From the NCBI RefSeq assembly GCF_003604215.1, contig NZ_QXGS01000004.1, positions 1 through 64,000 of the forward strand: a DNA stretch of 64,000 nt. Direction: 5' to 3'. Source of the DNA: Teichococcus vastitatis. Its GTDB lineage: Bacteria > Pseudomonadota > Alphaproteobacteria > Acetobacterales > Acetobacteraceae. The notes beneath the pieces are model-generated. The model saw only the letters and a program-made list of their open reading frames with translations, had not been told where the DNA came from and ran no database searches. The position numbers and the translations under genes are program-made. Positions 1 to 8,189 of the stretch are shown here, in pieces. How positions within the stretch are numbered: the first letter of the stretch is position 1; the number at the start of each line of letters is the position of its first letter.

Positions 1-365
1 TCCGCCGTGCCAGCCTGATCCGGTAGTTCAGCCCGCCGGAAACCATCGCTCCTACACCACGCGATGGGACACGACCTGGCGGCCTGCACTGCCGTGCCGG
101 AGAGGAGAATCGTGACGCGCGAGAAGCACCGATTCAGCCGCACCCGCGGCAGAAGGATCTGCCGGCAGTGGGAGAATGAAACCCGGCGGTAAGAGATCCC
201 TCGTCGCGAATCGTTGCGGGCGATCGGATGGATGACCGCCCGGACGCCAGATGGTCCATCGTGTCGAGCCGCCAAGTCACGGCCATGCCAGGCTAGAGCC
301 AGCCCGCATGAGGGATGGCAAATGTTCAGCGTGCTCGGCCCGGCAGGATCCGTGGGAACGCCGCC
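1..365. other. Non-coding or unresolved left end
   Basis: I find no gene here that I can defend. The only frame with a good ribosome binding site is a GTG at 112 behind AGAGGAG (101-107). It opens just 26 arginine-rich codons and stops at TAA 190-192, with no family resemblance. The stretch may be the flank of a gene outside the window. Confidence 0.4.
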
Positions 366-503
366 TCAGCGGATCGGGCGATGCCCCGTGCGGCGCAGGC
401 GCACCAGCGCGCAACCATACCGGACCACCCCGTAGCCGCCGAGGCCGATACCGAGGAGACTGGCCCCCCAGATGAGCGTGGCCAGGATGTCCTGCGGTCC
501 CAT
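366..503 (-). CDS. Small single-span membrane protein, 45 aa
   Basis: A 45-residue frame with an ATG start lies one base after the stop of the upstream membrane protein (TGA-C-ATG), which suggests translational coupling. Residues 5-28 form one hydrophobic, glycine-rich helix (ILATLIWGASLLGIGLGGYG within it). The tail is basic and arginine-rich, so the C-terminus probably faces the cytoplasm. I do not recognise a family. Placement and composition support a real small gene, perhaps a partner of the neighbouring four-span protein, but length alone makes this uncertain. Confidence 0.5.
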   Translation of the reverse strand: MGPQDILATLIWGASLLGIGLGGYGVVRYGCALVRLRRTGHRPIR

Positions 504-504
504 G

Positions 505-978
505 TCAGGGCTGCGCTCCGTTCCCCATGCCCGGACTATGGCCTCTCCAGATCACGAATTCCAGCCTGACGACATAGGCGACCGACAACAAAGCGGTGGC
601 TGCCAGAGCCGCCCCATAGGCGTGGAACACATTAGGTTGCAGCACCCCGGCCAGCGTTGTTGGCTCCGACATGGCCGCGAGGCCCAGCACCGCCGCATGG
701 GTGCACAGGAACAGGAGCAGCATCGCCGCCAGCCAGCGATTGGAATCGCCCAGGCACTGCCAGTGCCGCTCCCGGTCACAGGCGCGGAACAACAGGTCCG
801 AAACCGGCCACAGGGCCAGAGTGAAGCCGAGCGCCGAGGTCTGCGGCGCGAAATGCACCATCCACTCGCCCAGCGAGGCCACCGGCAGCGGCATGCGGTA
901 ATTGTCGCGGAACACGACCGCGAGCGTTCCCAGCAGCCCAAAGGCCTGGGCCAGGATCCAGCGCGCGAGGTTTTCCAT
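505..978 (-). CDS. Hypothetical four-span membrane protein
   Basis: The protein is about 157 aa with four predicted hydrophobic segments, roughly residues 5-23, 48-66, 82-104 and 118-138. No soluble domain or catalytic motif is visible. I chose the ATG at 978 because GGGAGGGAGAGG lies just before it, whereas an ATG at 1002 in the same frame has no such site. The 45-aa single-span gene follows after one base. I cannot name the family. The family could be a small sensor or a respiratory accessory protein, but nothing in the sequence decides. Confidence 0.6.
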   Translation of the reverse strand: MENLARWILAQAFGLLGTLAVVFRDNYRMPLPVASLGEWMVHFAPQTSALGFTLALWPVSDLLFRACDRERHWQCLGDSNRWLAAMLLLFLCTHAAVLGLAAMSEPTTLAGVLQPNVFHAYGAALAATALLSVAYVVRLEFVIWRGHSPGMGNGAQP

Positions 979-1089
979 CGGCCTCTCCCTCCCCCTGAGC
1001 ATGTGCCACGCAGGGGCAGGCGGAACAATGTTCTTCTTCTGTTCTCAACATCACGCAGCCGCGATCAAGAAGTACAGATACTTGCTAGA

Positions 1090-1512
1090 TCAGGTGCCGA
1101 GAAGATACAGGACCAGTTCGCGTCGGTGCGGCGCATGACGGTGTTCCCAGAGGAACACGCCCTGCCAGGTTCCAAGCAGCATCGATCCGGCCTGCACGGG
1201 AATCGACAGCTGCGTCAGCGTGACCGCCGCCCGAAGATGCGCCGGTATGTCGTCCGGCCCTTCGGCATCGTGGCGGTATCGGTGGCGGTGTCCGTCCGGT
1301 GCCAGCCGGGCGAGAAAATCTTCCAGATCCAGCAACACCTCAGGCGAGGCGTTCTCACCCACGATCAGCGAAGCGGAGGTGTGCCGGCACCAGACCGTCA
1401 GCAGCCCGTCCTCGGTCGACTGCTCCGCCAGCCAGCGCCGCAGCGCATCAGTGACCTCAGTGAGGCCGCGGCCCGGGGTCGTCACCTGGAAACGATGCAT
1501 CGCCTGCCGCAT
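1090..1512 (-). CDS. YjbQ/UPF0047 family protein
   Basis: The 140-aa length and the C-terminal signature GTWQGVFLWEHR are typical of the YjbQ (UPF0047) family. Conserved internal pieces are CRHTSASL, for the buried His/Thr site, and the run from LTQLSIPV into GSMLLGTWQG. Known members are small trimeric enzymes with weak thiamine-phosphate-synthase-like activity, and their physiological role is not settled. The start at 1512 follows GGAGAGGAGG by four bases. An in-frame ATG five codons later is possible but lacks its own site. It stands alone between two unrelated membrane-protein genes on opposite strands. Confidence 0.85.
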   Translation of the reverse strand: MRQAMHRFQVTTPGRGLTEVTDALRRWLAEQSTEDGLLTVWCRHTSASLIVGENASPEVLLDLEDFLARLAPDGHRHRYRHDAEGPDDIPAHLRAAVTLTQLSIPVQAGSMLLGTWQGVFLWEHRHAPHRRELVLYLLGT

Positions 1513-1660
1513 GGAACCTCCTCTCCGCCTATGAGTTGCCGGGGCGCCGGACTACCCCGAATCCTGTCCTGCGCAACCGCCTGATCCGGCTTGCCTCTGG
1601 CATTCCGGCGCCGCCCGCGCCAGTTTCCGGCCTCACACGAAGCCTGGAGGTGTTCGCTGC

Positions 1661-1864
1661 ATGGCCGCAAGGCTCTGGTCCCTGGGCAGCCTGTTGGTCG
1701 CGATCGGCTTGGCGGCCTGGCTGCTGGGATGGGACACGCTGCTCTGGATTCCGCAGATGGCGCTGGAGGGGCTGCGCGACCAGCCCTGGACGGTGGGCAT
1801 CATCCTGGCCGGGCTCGGCCTGATGCTGCTGGCCAAGCTGATCGGCGGCGGCCGCCGCGGGTGA
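1661..1864 (+). CDS. Small two-span membrane protein, 67 aa
   Basis: The protein has 67 residues with two hydrophobic helices, about 4-24 and 43-62, joined by a short amphipathic loop. It ends in a glycine/arginine tail. Its stop TGA overlaps the GTG start of the deacetylase gene (GTGA), so the two are probably translated together. I do not recognise a family. Position at the head of the deacetylase gene suggests a membrane partner for that enzyme, but this is inference. Confidence 0.6.
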   Translation: MAARLWSLGSLLVAIGLAAWLLGWDTLLWIPQMALEGLRDQPWTVGIILAGLGLMLLAKLIGGGRRG

Positions 1865-2754
1865 GCCGGACGGCGCCCGCAGGCGGGCGGGAAACCGGCT
1901 CGCCCTCCTGGCGCCCCACTCCGCTGGTCCGCGCCTCCTTCTGGCTGCACGGCGGCGCGGGCTGCGGCCTGTGGCTGGCGCCGCAGCTCTGGCCCTGGTG
2001 GCTGGGCAGCGTCGCCGCGAACCACGCTGTGCTGGCGGCCGCTGGCATGGCGCCGCGCTCCGCCCTGCTCGGGCCCAACCTGGCGCGCCTGCCGCCGGGA
2101 AGCCGCCAAGTGGCGCTGAGCTTCGATGACGGACCCGACCCCGAGGTGACGCCGCGCGTGCTCGACCTGCTGGACGAGGCCGGGGCGCGTGCCTCCTTCT
2201 TCCTGATCGGCCAGCGCGCCGCCCGCCACCCGGCCCTGGTGCGGGAGATCCTGCGCCGCGGCCACAGCGCCGAGAACCACACTCACACCCACCCGCTGCA
2301 TTTCGCCGCCCTCGGCCCCGGCGGCATGCGGCGGGAAGTGCGGGAGGCCCAGGCGGCGATCGGCGCGGCCGGCGGCGCACCGCGCTTTTTCCGCCCGCCC
2401 GCCGGAATGCGGAGCCCGTTCCTCGATCCGATCCTGTTCACGGCCGGGCTGCGACTGGCGAACTGGTCGCGGCGCGGGGCGGACGGCGTTTCGGGCAATG
2501 CCGCGCGCGTGCTGCGCCGGCTGCGCGATCCGCAACCGGGCGAGATCCTGTTGCTGCACGATGGCAACAGCCGTCGGGGCGCCGATCGGCGCCCGGTGGT
2601 GCTGGCCGTGCTGCCGGAACTGCTGGCGCGGCTTCGGGCGGCCGGTCTCAGCGCAGCGTCGCTGCCGCAGGCCGTGGCCGCGTCAGACGTCGCGCCGCCA
2701 GCATCGGCAGCCGCAGCAGAAAGCCTGCCATCAGCCGCAGATGCATCCCCGTGA
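1861..2754 (+). CDS. Polysaccharide deacetylase (NodB homology domain)
   Basis: This 297-aa protein has a hydrophobic N-terminal region (about 23-62) that probably anchors it, then a NodB-fold carbohydrate esterase domain. Motif 1 is FDDGPD (88-93), with the catalytic base and metal Asp. Motif 2 is HTHTH (140-144), with the two metal histidines. RFFRPP (motif 3) and LLLHDG (the last motif) follow. The family removes N- or O-acetyl groups from sugars. Start is GTG 1861, overlapping the upstream stop. Its last 107 bases overlap the convergent glycosyltransferase gene. Next to a glycosyltransferase and acyltransferase, it may trim the sugar head group of a lipid anchor; that is inference. Confidence 0.85.
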   Translation: MSRTAPAGGRETGSPSWRPTPLVRASFWLHGGAGCGLWLAPQLWPWWLGSVAANHAVLAAAGMAPRSALLGPNLARLPPGSRQVALSFDDGPDPEVTPRVLDLLDEAGARASFFLIGQRAARHPALVREILRRGHSAENHTHTHPLHFAALGPGGMRREVREAQAAIGAAGGAPRFFRPPAGMRSPFLDPILFTAGLRLANWSRRGADGVSGNAARVLRRLRDPQPGEILLLHDGNSRRGADRRPVVLAVLPELLARLRAAGLSAASLPQAVAASDVAPPASAAAAESLPSAADASP

Positions 2755-3433
2755 GCAGCAGGTTGTCCCGCCCGTAGCGGAAATGCGACACGCCACCCTC
2801 CTCCCGCGCCAGATAGCGCACAGGCACCGGGCGGTTGATCAGGGGAAGCCCGCGCCAGGCCAGCCGTACCGCTGCCTCGGCATCGAAATCATACCGGCGC
2901 ATCCAGCGCGTCCGGCGCATCTCCGCCGCCAGCGGTGCCAGGGGATAAACCCGGAAGCCGAACAGGGAATCGCCGATGCCCGCCCAGAGCGTCTCCAGAT
3001 TGGCCCAGAAATTGGACACCCGGCGGCCCCGTACGCGGAGCGCCGGCGCCTCGGGTCCGAACACCGGCAGGCCCAGCACCAGGGCCCGCGGCGCGGCGGC
3101 AGACGCCGCCATCATGCCAACGATCTCCCCGGACGGGTGCTGGCCGTCGGCATCCATGGCCAGGGCATGGGTGAAGCCGGCCGACATCGCCGCCTCCATT
3201 CCTTGCAGCAGCGCGGCGCCTTTGCCGGCATTGCGCGGCAGCCGCAGCAGGCGCAAGCCTGGATCAGCAGCAGCCATCGCCGCTACGGCATCATCCGAGC
3301 CATCGGTGCTGCCATCCACCACCACCCAAACCGGATCCCACGCGCCGCGCGCCGCGCGCACCGTCTCGGTCAGGATGGGGCCCGTGTTGAAGGACGGGAT
3401 CAGCACCAGGTGGCTGCGGGATGGTGTGGTCAT
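2648..3433 (-). CDS. Family 2 glycosyltransferase
   Basis: The 261-aa enzyme has a GT-A fold like dolichol-phosphate mannosyl or glucosyl transferases. VVDGSTDGS (38-46) and NAGKGAAL (68-75) form the nucleotide pocket. DADGQH (94-99) supplies the metal-binding DxD. A later RYDFDAEA segment is typical of the acceptor side. There is no strong transmembrane tail beyond a hydrophobic stretch near residues 230-245. It is nine bases downstream of the PlsC-like gene and surely cotranscribed with it. As I recall, some aryl polyene clusters fuse a GT2 and an acyltransferase; here they are separate genes. The sugar and acceptor cannot be read from sequence. Confidence 0.88.
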   Translation of the reverse strand: MTTPSRSHLVLIPSFNTGPILTETVRAARGAWDPVWVVVDGSTDGSDDAVAAMAAADPGLRLLRLPRNAGKGAALLQGMEAAMSAGFTHALAMDADGQHPSGEIVGMMAASAAAPRALVLGLPVFGPEAPALRVRGRRVSNFWANLETLWAGIGDSLFGFRVYPLAPLAAEMRRTRWMRRYDFDAEAAVRLAWRGLPLINRPVPVRYLAREEGGVSHFRYGRDNLLLTGMHLRLMAGFLLRLPMLAARRLTRPRPAAATLR

Positions 3434-3442
3434 GACGGCGCT

Positions 3443-4288
3443 TCAGGCCACATCCCGGCGCGTGAATCCAGAAAACAAACGCGGCGATGCCGGCTCGGGC
3501 GTGCCGCCGGGCGTTCCACCGCAGGCCAAGCCGGCCCGCAGCGCGTGCTCGACCCTGCGGCTGAGTTCCTCGGCCGTGCCCTCGGGTTGGAAGCGGGGTC
3601 CCAGCCGCACGGCATAGACCAGCGGCAGCGGCGGCACCTTCCAGGCTGGCCAGCCCTTGCACAGGAACGGGTTGCCGCGCTTGATCACCACCGTCTGCAC
3701 CGGCGCGCCGGCCGCCTGCGCCATCACCGCGAAGGAGCGCGTCACCGGCCCGAGCACGGCATCCGCCGGGCTGCGCGTGGCTTCCGGAAAGATCATCAGC
3801 TGCCCGCCCTGCCGGATCATGGCGGCAGCCTCGCGGATCATTCGCAGCGTGGCGTCGTTGCGCACATACCCCGCCAGACGCACGCCGCCGCCCAGCAGCG
3901 GATTGTTCCACACCGAGGCCTTGGTGATGCACGCCGCGCGCGGCAGGCGGGACGTCAACAGCACTGCGTCCATCATCGAGGGATGGTTCGGCGCGATAAC
4001 GATGCCGCGCTCCTCGCGCAACGCGTCCAGTGCCGAGAAATCGCAGCGCATCAGGCCAAGGCCGCGCAAAAGGCCGATATACAGCCGAAAGCCGCGCGAG
4101 ATTCCCCAGCGCCCGAGCGCCTGCCCAAAACGCCGCGGCAGCAGCCGGAACAACAGCCCGGCGGGCAAGCTCCAGGCCAGGCTCATCAGCGCGAACAGCA
4201 CCAGCAGCGGATAAAAGCGCACGGCATCCAGCAGCCAGCGCAACCGGCCCCGCCCGGCAGCCGCGGCCCTGGTCGGGTGCTGAACCAA
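3443..4288 (-). CDS. PlsC-type 1-acylglycerol-3-phosphate acyltransferase
   Basis: The 281-aa protein has an N-terminal hydrophobic segment (about 25-50) and the PlsC domain with NHPSMMD (101-107, the HX4D catalytic motif) and FPEATRS (167-173, glycerol-phosphate binding). I chose TTG 4288 because AGGAGG sits six bases upstream. An upstream in-frame ATG at 4348 has no ribosome site and adds a sequence unlike the family. It leads the two-gene operon with the glycosyltransferase. In this setting it more likely acylates a pigment lipid or its glycerol/sugar core than bulk phosphatidate, but a housekeeping PlsC role is not excluded. Confidence 0.85.
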   Translation of the reverse strand: MVQHPTRAAAAGRGRLRWLLDAVRFYPLLVLFALMSLAWSLPAGLLFRLLPRRFGQALGRWGISRGFRLYIGLLRGLGLMRCDFSALDALREERGIVIAPNHPSMMDAVLLTSRLPRAACITKASVWNNPLLGGGVRLAGYVRNDATLRMIREAAAMIRQGGQLMIFPEATRSPADAVLGPVTRSFAVMAQAAGAPVQTVVIKRGNPFLCKGWPAWKVPPLPLVYAVRLGPRFQPEGTAEELSRRVEHALRAGLACGGTPGGTPEPASPRLFSGFTRRDVA

Positions 4289-4484
4289 GTCTGTCCTCCT
4301 CCCCGCCACGACCCGACGGTAATGCAGATGATCCGGGGCTGGAAGCAACGAAACCGCCCGGAACGCCGGCCGAGCGATCCTTCAAGCGAAACGGCCACGC
4401 CTTGCTGCCGCAAGACCCCTGGTCACTCCGCCGCGCCCGGTTTATCGCTGTGCAAGCCAGCCGACGTGCCCGGGGGAACCGCCG

Positions 4485-5264
4485 ATGTCCAAGCCGACGC
4501 AGCAGGCCGCGCCGCATCCGGTGCTGCCCGCCTACTACCCGGAGCCGGCGCGGCGCGCCGCCTTTGTGCAGCAGCTGTTCGACGACACGGCGGCGCATTA
4601 CGACCGCATCAACAGCATCTTCTCGCTCGGCACCGGCGCCTGGTACCGGCGGCAGGCGTTGCGCCGCGCCGGGCTGCGCCCGGGCATGACGGTGCTCGAC
4701 ATCGCCACCGGCACGGGGCTGGTGGCGCGCGAGGCGGCGCGGCTCGCCGGCGCCGGCGGCCGCGTCTGGGGCCTCGACCCGTCATCCGGGATGCTGGCGG
4801 AGGCGCGGCGTGCGCTGCGGAACGCCGCCGCCCCCGTGGCCCTGTTGCAGGGCCGTGCCGAGGCCATCCCGCTGCCCGATGCCTCGGTGGATTTCATCAG
4901 CATGGGCTATGCGCTGCGGCACGTCGCCGAGCTCGGCGCCACCTTTGCCGAGTTCCGTCGCGTGCTGCGCCCGGATGGCCGCCTGTTGCTGCTGGAGATC
5001 GGGCGGCCGGACGGGCGGCTGGCCCATGCCATGGCACGCGGCTACCTCGGCCACGTGGTGCCGGCCTTGTGCCGGTTGTCGGCGCCGCGCGCCCGCTCCG
5101 GCACGCTGATGCGCTACTACTGGGACACGATCGAAGCATGCGTTCCGGCCGAGACCATTCTGTCGCACCTGCACGGCGCCGGCTTCGCGGAAGTTGGATG
5201 CGAAACCTCGATGGCGATGTTCCGCGCTTATTCCGCGCGCAACGCCCCGGAACCCGGCGCTTGA
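4485..5264 (+). CDS. UbiE/COQ5-like SAM-dependent methyltransferase
   Basis: The 259-aa class I methyltransferase has the SAM motif LDIATGTGLVAREAA near residues 71-85 and WGLDPSSGMLAEAR as motif post-I. YDRIN and the S-x-G-x-x-x-WY-R-R segment of the UbiE group lie near the start. GGGGGAA lies six bases before the ATG. It is divergent from the acyltransferase gene across a 196-base intergenic region that must hold two promoters. UbiE itself methylates quinone precursors. In a polyene cluster the enzyme could instead methylate the aryl head group, as in some aryl polyenes. A second methyltransferase follows 28 bases downstream. Confidence 0.82.
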   Translation: MSKPTQQAAPHPVLPAYYPEPARRAAFVQQLFDDTAAHYDRINSIFSLGTGAWYRRQALRRAGLRPGMTVLDIATGTGLVAREAARLAGAGGRVWGLDPSSGMLAEARRALRNAAAPVALLQGRAEAIPLPDASVDFISMGYALRHVAELGATFAEFRRVLRPDGRLLLLEIGRPDGRLAHAMARGYLGHVVPALCRLSAPRARSGTLMRYYWDTIEACVPAETILSHLHGAGFAEVGCETSMAMFRAYSARNAPEPGA

Positions 5265-5292
5265 CTCAGCGCCGCACCATCATGGGCCGCGG

Positions 5293-5976
5293 ATGCTGAC
5301 CGCGCGGCCAGGCGACGCGCCGCCGGCCGCGTTGCTGGCGGCGGTGGATGGCCGCTACGCCGGCGCCTCCCGCTTCGCGCGCGGCTATGTGCGCGGCAAG
5401 CTGCGGCGCGACCCGGCCACGGCGGCGATCCTGGCCCTGGCCGCCGGGCGCCCTTTCGGCAGCTTGCTCGACCTGGGCTGCGGGCGCGGGCAGCTGGCCC
5501 TCGCCCTGCTGCTGGCCGGCGGCGCCAGCAGCGTCACGGGCTTCGACCTCGATGCGCGCAAGATCGCCGAGGCCGAGGCCGCGGCCGCCGGCCTCCCCGC
5601 CCGGTTCGCCGCCGCCGACCTCGCCGCCACACCACTCCCGCAAGCCGACACGATCCTGATGGTGGATGTTCTGTACCAGATGCCCGAACCCGCCCAGCGC
5701 CGCCTGCTGATCCGCATCGCCGGCGCCGCCCGGCAGCGCGTGGTGATCCGCGCCTTTGATCCCGGCCTCGGCTGGCGCAGCCGCGCCGGGCTGGCCATGG
5801 AATGGCTGAACCGCGCCGCCCGCGGCGCCGCCGGCGCCAGCATCCGGCCGCTGCCGCTGGCCGATCTGGCGGAACCGCTGGAGAATGCGGGGTTTCGCGT
5901 CGAGGTGCGGCCCTGCTGGGGCCGCACCCCGCTGCCCAACGTGCTGGTGCTGGCGGAGCGGGTGGCCCGGGCATGA
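5293..5976 (+). CDS. Class I SAM-dependent methyltransferase
   Basis: The 227-aa protein has the SAM-binding glycine-rich motif LLDLGCGRGQLALALL (about 59-74), GFDLDARKI (motif II acidic residue) and DTILMVDVLYQMP. The rest resembles small Methyltransf_25-like enzymes of unclear substrate. A basic N-terminus and a C-terminal proline-rich end are seen. Start is the ATG at 5293, 28 bases after the UbiE-like gene. Its stop overlaps the start of the MipA-like gene (ATGA). It may be an O-methyltransferase of the pigment pathway. Nothing in the sequence defines the acceptor. Confidence 0.75.
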   Translation: MLTARPGDAPPAALLAAVDGRYAGASRFARGYVRGKLRRDPATAAILALAAGRPFGSLLDLGCGRGQLALALLLAGGASSVTGFDLDARKIAEAEAAAAGLPARFAAADLAATPLPQADTILMVDVLYQMPEPAQRRLLIRIAGAARQRVVIRAFDPGLGWRSRAGLAMEWLNRAARGAAGASIRPLPLADLAEPLENAGFRVEVRPCWGRTPLPNVLVLAERVARA

Positions 5977-6833
5977 GGTGGCTCGCCCTGCCCCTGCTGC
6001 TGCTGGCCGCGCCGGCCCTGGCGCAGACCGGCACCGCTCCTCTGGCCACGGCCGGGCAGCCGCGGATCGAGGCCGGGCTGGGCGCCGGCGGCGGCTGGCT
6101 GCCCGATTATCCGGCGGCGGAGCAGAATCACCTCCAGGGCCTGGCCTTTCCGTATCTGATCTATCGCGGCGAGATCCTGCGCTCCGACGACCAGGGGGTG
6201 CGCGGCCGGTTTTACAACAGCGACGCGATCGGGCTGGACCTGTCCTTTTCCGGCGCCTTCCCGTCCTCCTCCGACGACAACCGCGCCCGCGAAGGCATGG
6301 CCGATCTGGACTGGCAGGGCGAGGTCGGGCCGGCGCTGCGCCTCACCCTGTGGCGCGACCCGGCGACCCGGCAGCGGCTGAACCTGGAATTGCCGGTGCG
6401 CGCCGTGTTCTCCAGCGACCTGACCTCGGTGAGCTATCGCGGCCTGACCGCATCGCCTGAGCTGGCCTATGAGCGGCTCGACCTGTTCCGCCCCGGCGGA
6501 CGGTTCCGCATCGGCGCGGGCCCGCTCTTCGCGACCGGCCGGCTGATGGACTACTTCTATCGCGTCGGGCCGGAGGATGTGCGGCCGGGCCGGCCGGAAT
6601 ACGATGCCGAGGCCGGTTATCTCGGCACCCGCGTGCAGTTCTCCTACCGCATGCCGCTGACCGAGCGGCTGTCCCTGGTGGCCGGCGGACGGGTGGAAGC
6701 CTTCCACGGCGCCACCAACGAGGCCAGCCCGCTGTTCCGCGACAAATGGAACACCTCGGTGGCGCTCGGCTTCGCCTGGTCCTTCTTCCAGTCGCAGGCG
6801 CGGGTTTCCTCCACCGCCTCGCCCTTCGACTGA
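5973..6833 (+). CDS. MipA/OmpV-family outer-membrane protein
   Basis: The 286-aa protein starts with a clear signal peptide (cleavage after ALA-QT near residue 19). Alternating amphipathic beta strands rich in Tyr, Arg and Gly follow, as in MipA/OmpV beta-barrels. Typical pieces are YLIYRGEILRSDDQG, YELG-like strand turns such as SYRGLTASPEL, and a terminal strand ending near FAWSFFQSQ. Family members are outer-membrane scaffolding or porin-like proteins. The four-base overlap with the methyltransferase gene and nine-base gap to the antiporter gene put it in one operon. A role in moving the cluster product across, or seating it in, the outer membrane is inferred. Confidence 0.78.
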   Translation: MRWLALPLLLLAAPALAQTGTAPLATAGQPRIEAGLGAGGGWLPDYPAAEQNHLQGLAFPYLIYRGEILRSDDQGVRGRFYNSDAIGLDLSFSGAFPSSSDDNRAREGMADLDWQGEVGPALRLTLWRDPATRQRLNLELPVRAVFSSDLTSVSYRGLTASPELAYERLDLFRPGGRFRIGAGPLFATGRLMDYFYRVGPEDVRPGRPEYDAEAGYLGTRVQFSYRMPLTERLSLVAGGRVEAFHGATNEASPLFRDKWNTSVALGFAWSFFQSQARVSSTASPFD

Positions 6834-6842
6834 GGCCGCGCG

Positions 6843-8093
6843 ATGCACGACAAGGCCGCCTTGCTGCTGGTGGCGTTGCTGCTGGTGCTGGGGCCATGGC
6901 TGATCTGGCGCATTCCCGCCGTGCGGCGGGTGGCGCCGCTCGCCGTGGTGCAGATCCTGGGCGGCGTGCTGCTCGGCCCTACGGCGCTGGGACGCGCCGC
7001 GCCGGAATGGCACGCCGCCTTGTTCGGCTCGCAGGTGCTGGGAGCGCTGGGCGGACTCTCCACCCTGGGGGTCTGCCTTTACGTGTTCTGCAGCGGCATG
7101 CACCTGCAGGGCCCGGCTCTGCGCGATGGCATCCGCCGCCTCGGCGCGCCGGCGGTGGGCAGCATGGCGCTGCCGCTGCTGCTGGGTCTCGGGGCCGGAA
7201 TGCTGATGGCGGCCTGGTGGCCGGAAGCGGTGGGGCCGCGCGCCTCGCTGCCCGCCTTCGCCACGGCGGTGGGCATCTGCGTCGCCGTCACCGCCTTGCC
7301 GGTGCTGGCCGCCATCCTGCAGGAGATGGGCCTGCTCGCCACCCGACTCGGGCAGTCGGCGCTGGCGCTGGCAGCGCTGAACGACCTGGCGCTGTGGCTG
7401 GCCATCGCCCTGCTGCTGGCGCTGGCGCAGGGCGATGCCGGCGCCACGCTGCGCACCGGCGGAATGTCGCTGCTGTGGATGGCGGCAATGGGCCTCGGCG
7501 TGCGGCCGCTGCTGCGCCGGATGGCCGCGCGCGCCGGAACCCCGGCCGGCACCATCCTGGTGGCGTCGTTGTCGGTGCTGTTCGCCGCCGCCGCGCTAGC
7601 CGAGGCGGTGGGCCTCGGGCTGATCATCGGCGCTTTCGCCGCCGGCACGGTGATGCCGCCGGAATGGCGCGGCGCGCTACTGGCCCGGATGGAGCCGCTC
7701 ACCGCCGCGGCGCTGCTGCCATTCTTCTTCATGACCACCGGGCTGCGCGCCACCATCACGCCGGACTCCCTCGCCTTTCTCGGCCTGCTGGGGCTGGTCA
7801 CCGCCGCCACGGTGGTGGGCAAGGTGGCGGGCACCGCGATCCCGGCGCGGCTGGCCGGGGAAAGCTGGCGCGACGCGCTGGCGCTGGGTGCGCTGATGCA
7901 GACCAAGGGCCTGATGGAGGTGGTGGTGCTGGCAGTGCTGCTGGACGCCGGGCTGATCGCAGCGCCGGCCTTTTCTGCCCTGGTCGCCATGGCGATCCTC
8001 TGCACCGTGCTGACCACGCCGTTGACCCGGTTGGTCCTCGCGTCCCGCATCGGAATCATTCCCGATCCCGTTCCGGCGGAGCGGCATGGTTGA
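6843..8093 (+). CDS. CPA2-type cation/proton antiporter
   Basis: The 416-aa integral membrane protein has about twelve hydrophobic helices and the CPA2 fold. The ion-binding pair appears as NDLALW near residues 180-185, so it has Asn-Asp instead of Asp-Asp. The early GGVLLGPTALG helix and the late ALGALMQTKGLMEVVVL helix are characteristic. No C-terminal TrkA-N regulatory domain is present. Related antiporters occur next to some polyketide and antibiotic clusters, where they may keep pH or exchange ions with a product. The substrate is not deducible. It is nine bases after the MipA-like gene. Confidence 0.85.
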   Translation: MHDKAALLLVALLLVLGPWLIWRIPAVRRVAPLAVVQILGGVLLGPTALGRAAPEWHAALFGSQVLGALGGLSTLGVCLYVFCSGMHLQGPALRDGIRRLGAPAVGSMALPLLLGLGAGMLMAAWWPEAVGPRASLPAFATAVGICVAVTALPVLAAILQEMGLLATRLGQSALALAALNDLALWLAIALLLALAQGDAGATLRTGGMSLLWMAAMGLGVRPLLRRMAARAGTPAGTILVASLSVLFAAAALAEAVGLGLIIGAFAAGTVMPPEWRGALLARMEPLTAAALLPFFFMTTGLRATITPDSLAFLGLLGLVTAATVVGKVAGTAIPARLAGESWRDALALGALMQTKGLMEVVVLAVLLDAGLIAAPAFSALVAMAILCTVLTTPLTRLVLASRIGIIPDPVPAERHG

Positions 8094-8100
8094 GGTCGCG

Positions 8101-8189
8101 GCGCCGGGCGCGTACAGGAAATGAGGAATTGTTCATGAATAGGTCGCAATTCAGCGCTTTATGATTCCCTGCCAGCATGGAGATTCAGC
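8101..8189 (+). promoter_or_regulatory. AT-rich spacer before the core operon
   Basis: Bases 8113-8175 are visibly poorer in G+C than anything around them. This is the only real gap before the long coupled operon that starts with the carrier-protein gene. A TATGAT-like hexamer lies at 8160-8165, but I cannot pair it with a well-spaced -35. A Shine-Dalgarno GGAG lies seven bases before GTG 8190. A promoter here is plausible, not shown. Confidence 0.3.

Noticed and set aside
112-192. A 26-codon frame with a good ribosome site near the left end
   Set aside because: Too short, compositionally biased and without family or neighbour support.
472-1584. A 370-codon open frame on the + strand
   Set aside because: It lies opposite the four-span membrane protein and the YjbQ gene, both of which have good starts and family features. 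Its product is compositionally biased.
2498-5299. A 933-codon open frame on the + strand
   Set aside because: It runs antisense or out of frame through four recognisable genes and encodes a low-complexity Arg/Gln/His/Pro-rich product with no domain. High G+C makes such frames common.
5385-7103. A 572-codon open frame on the - strand
   Set aside because: It lies opposite the second methyltransferase, MipA-like and antiporter genes, with no motif of its own.
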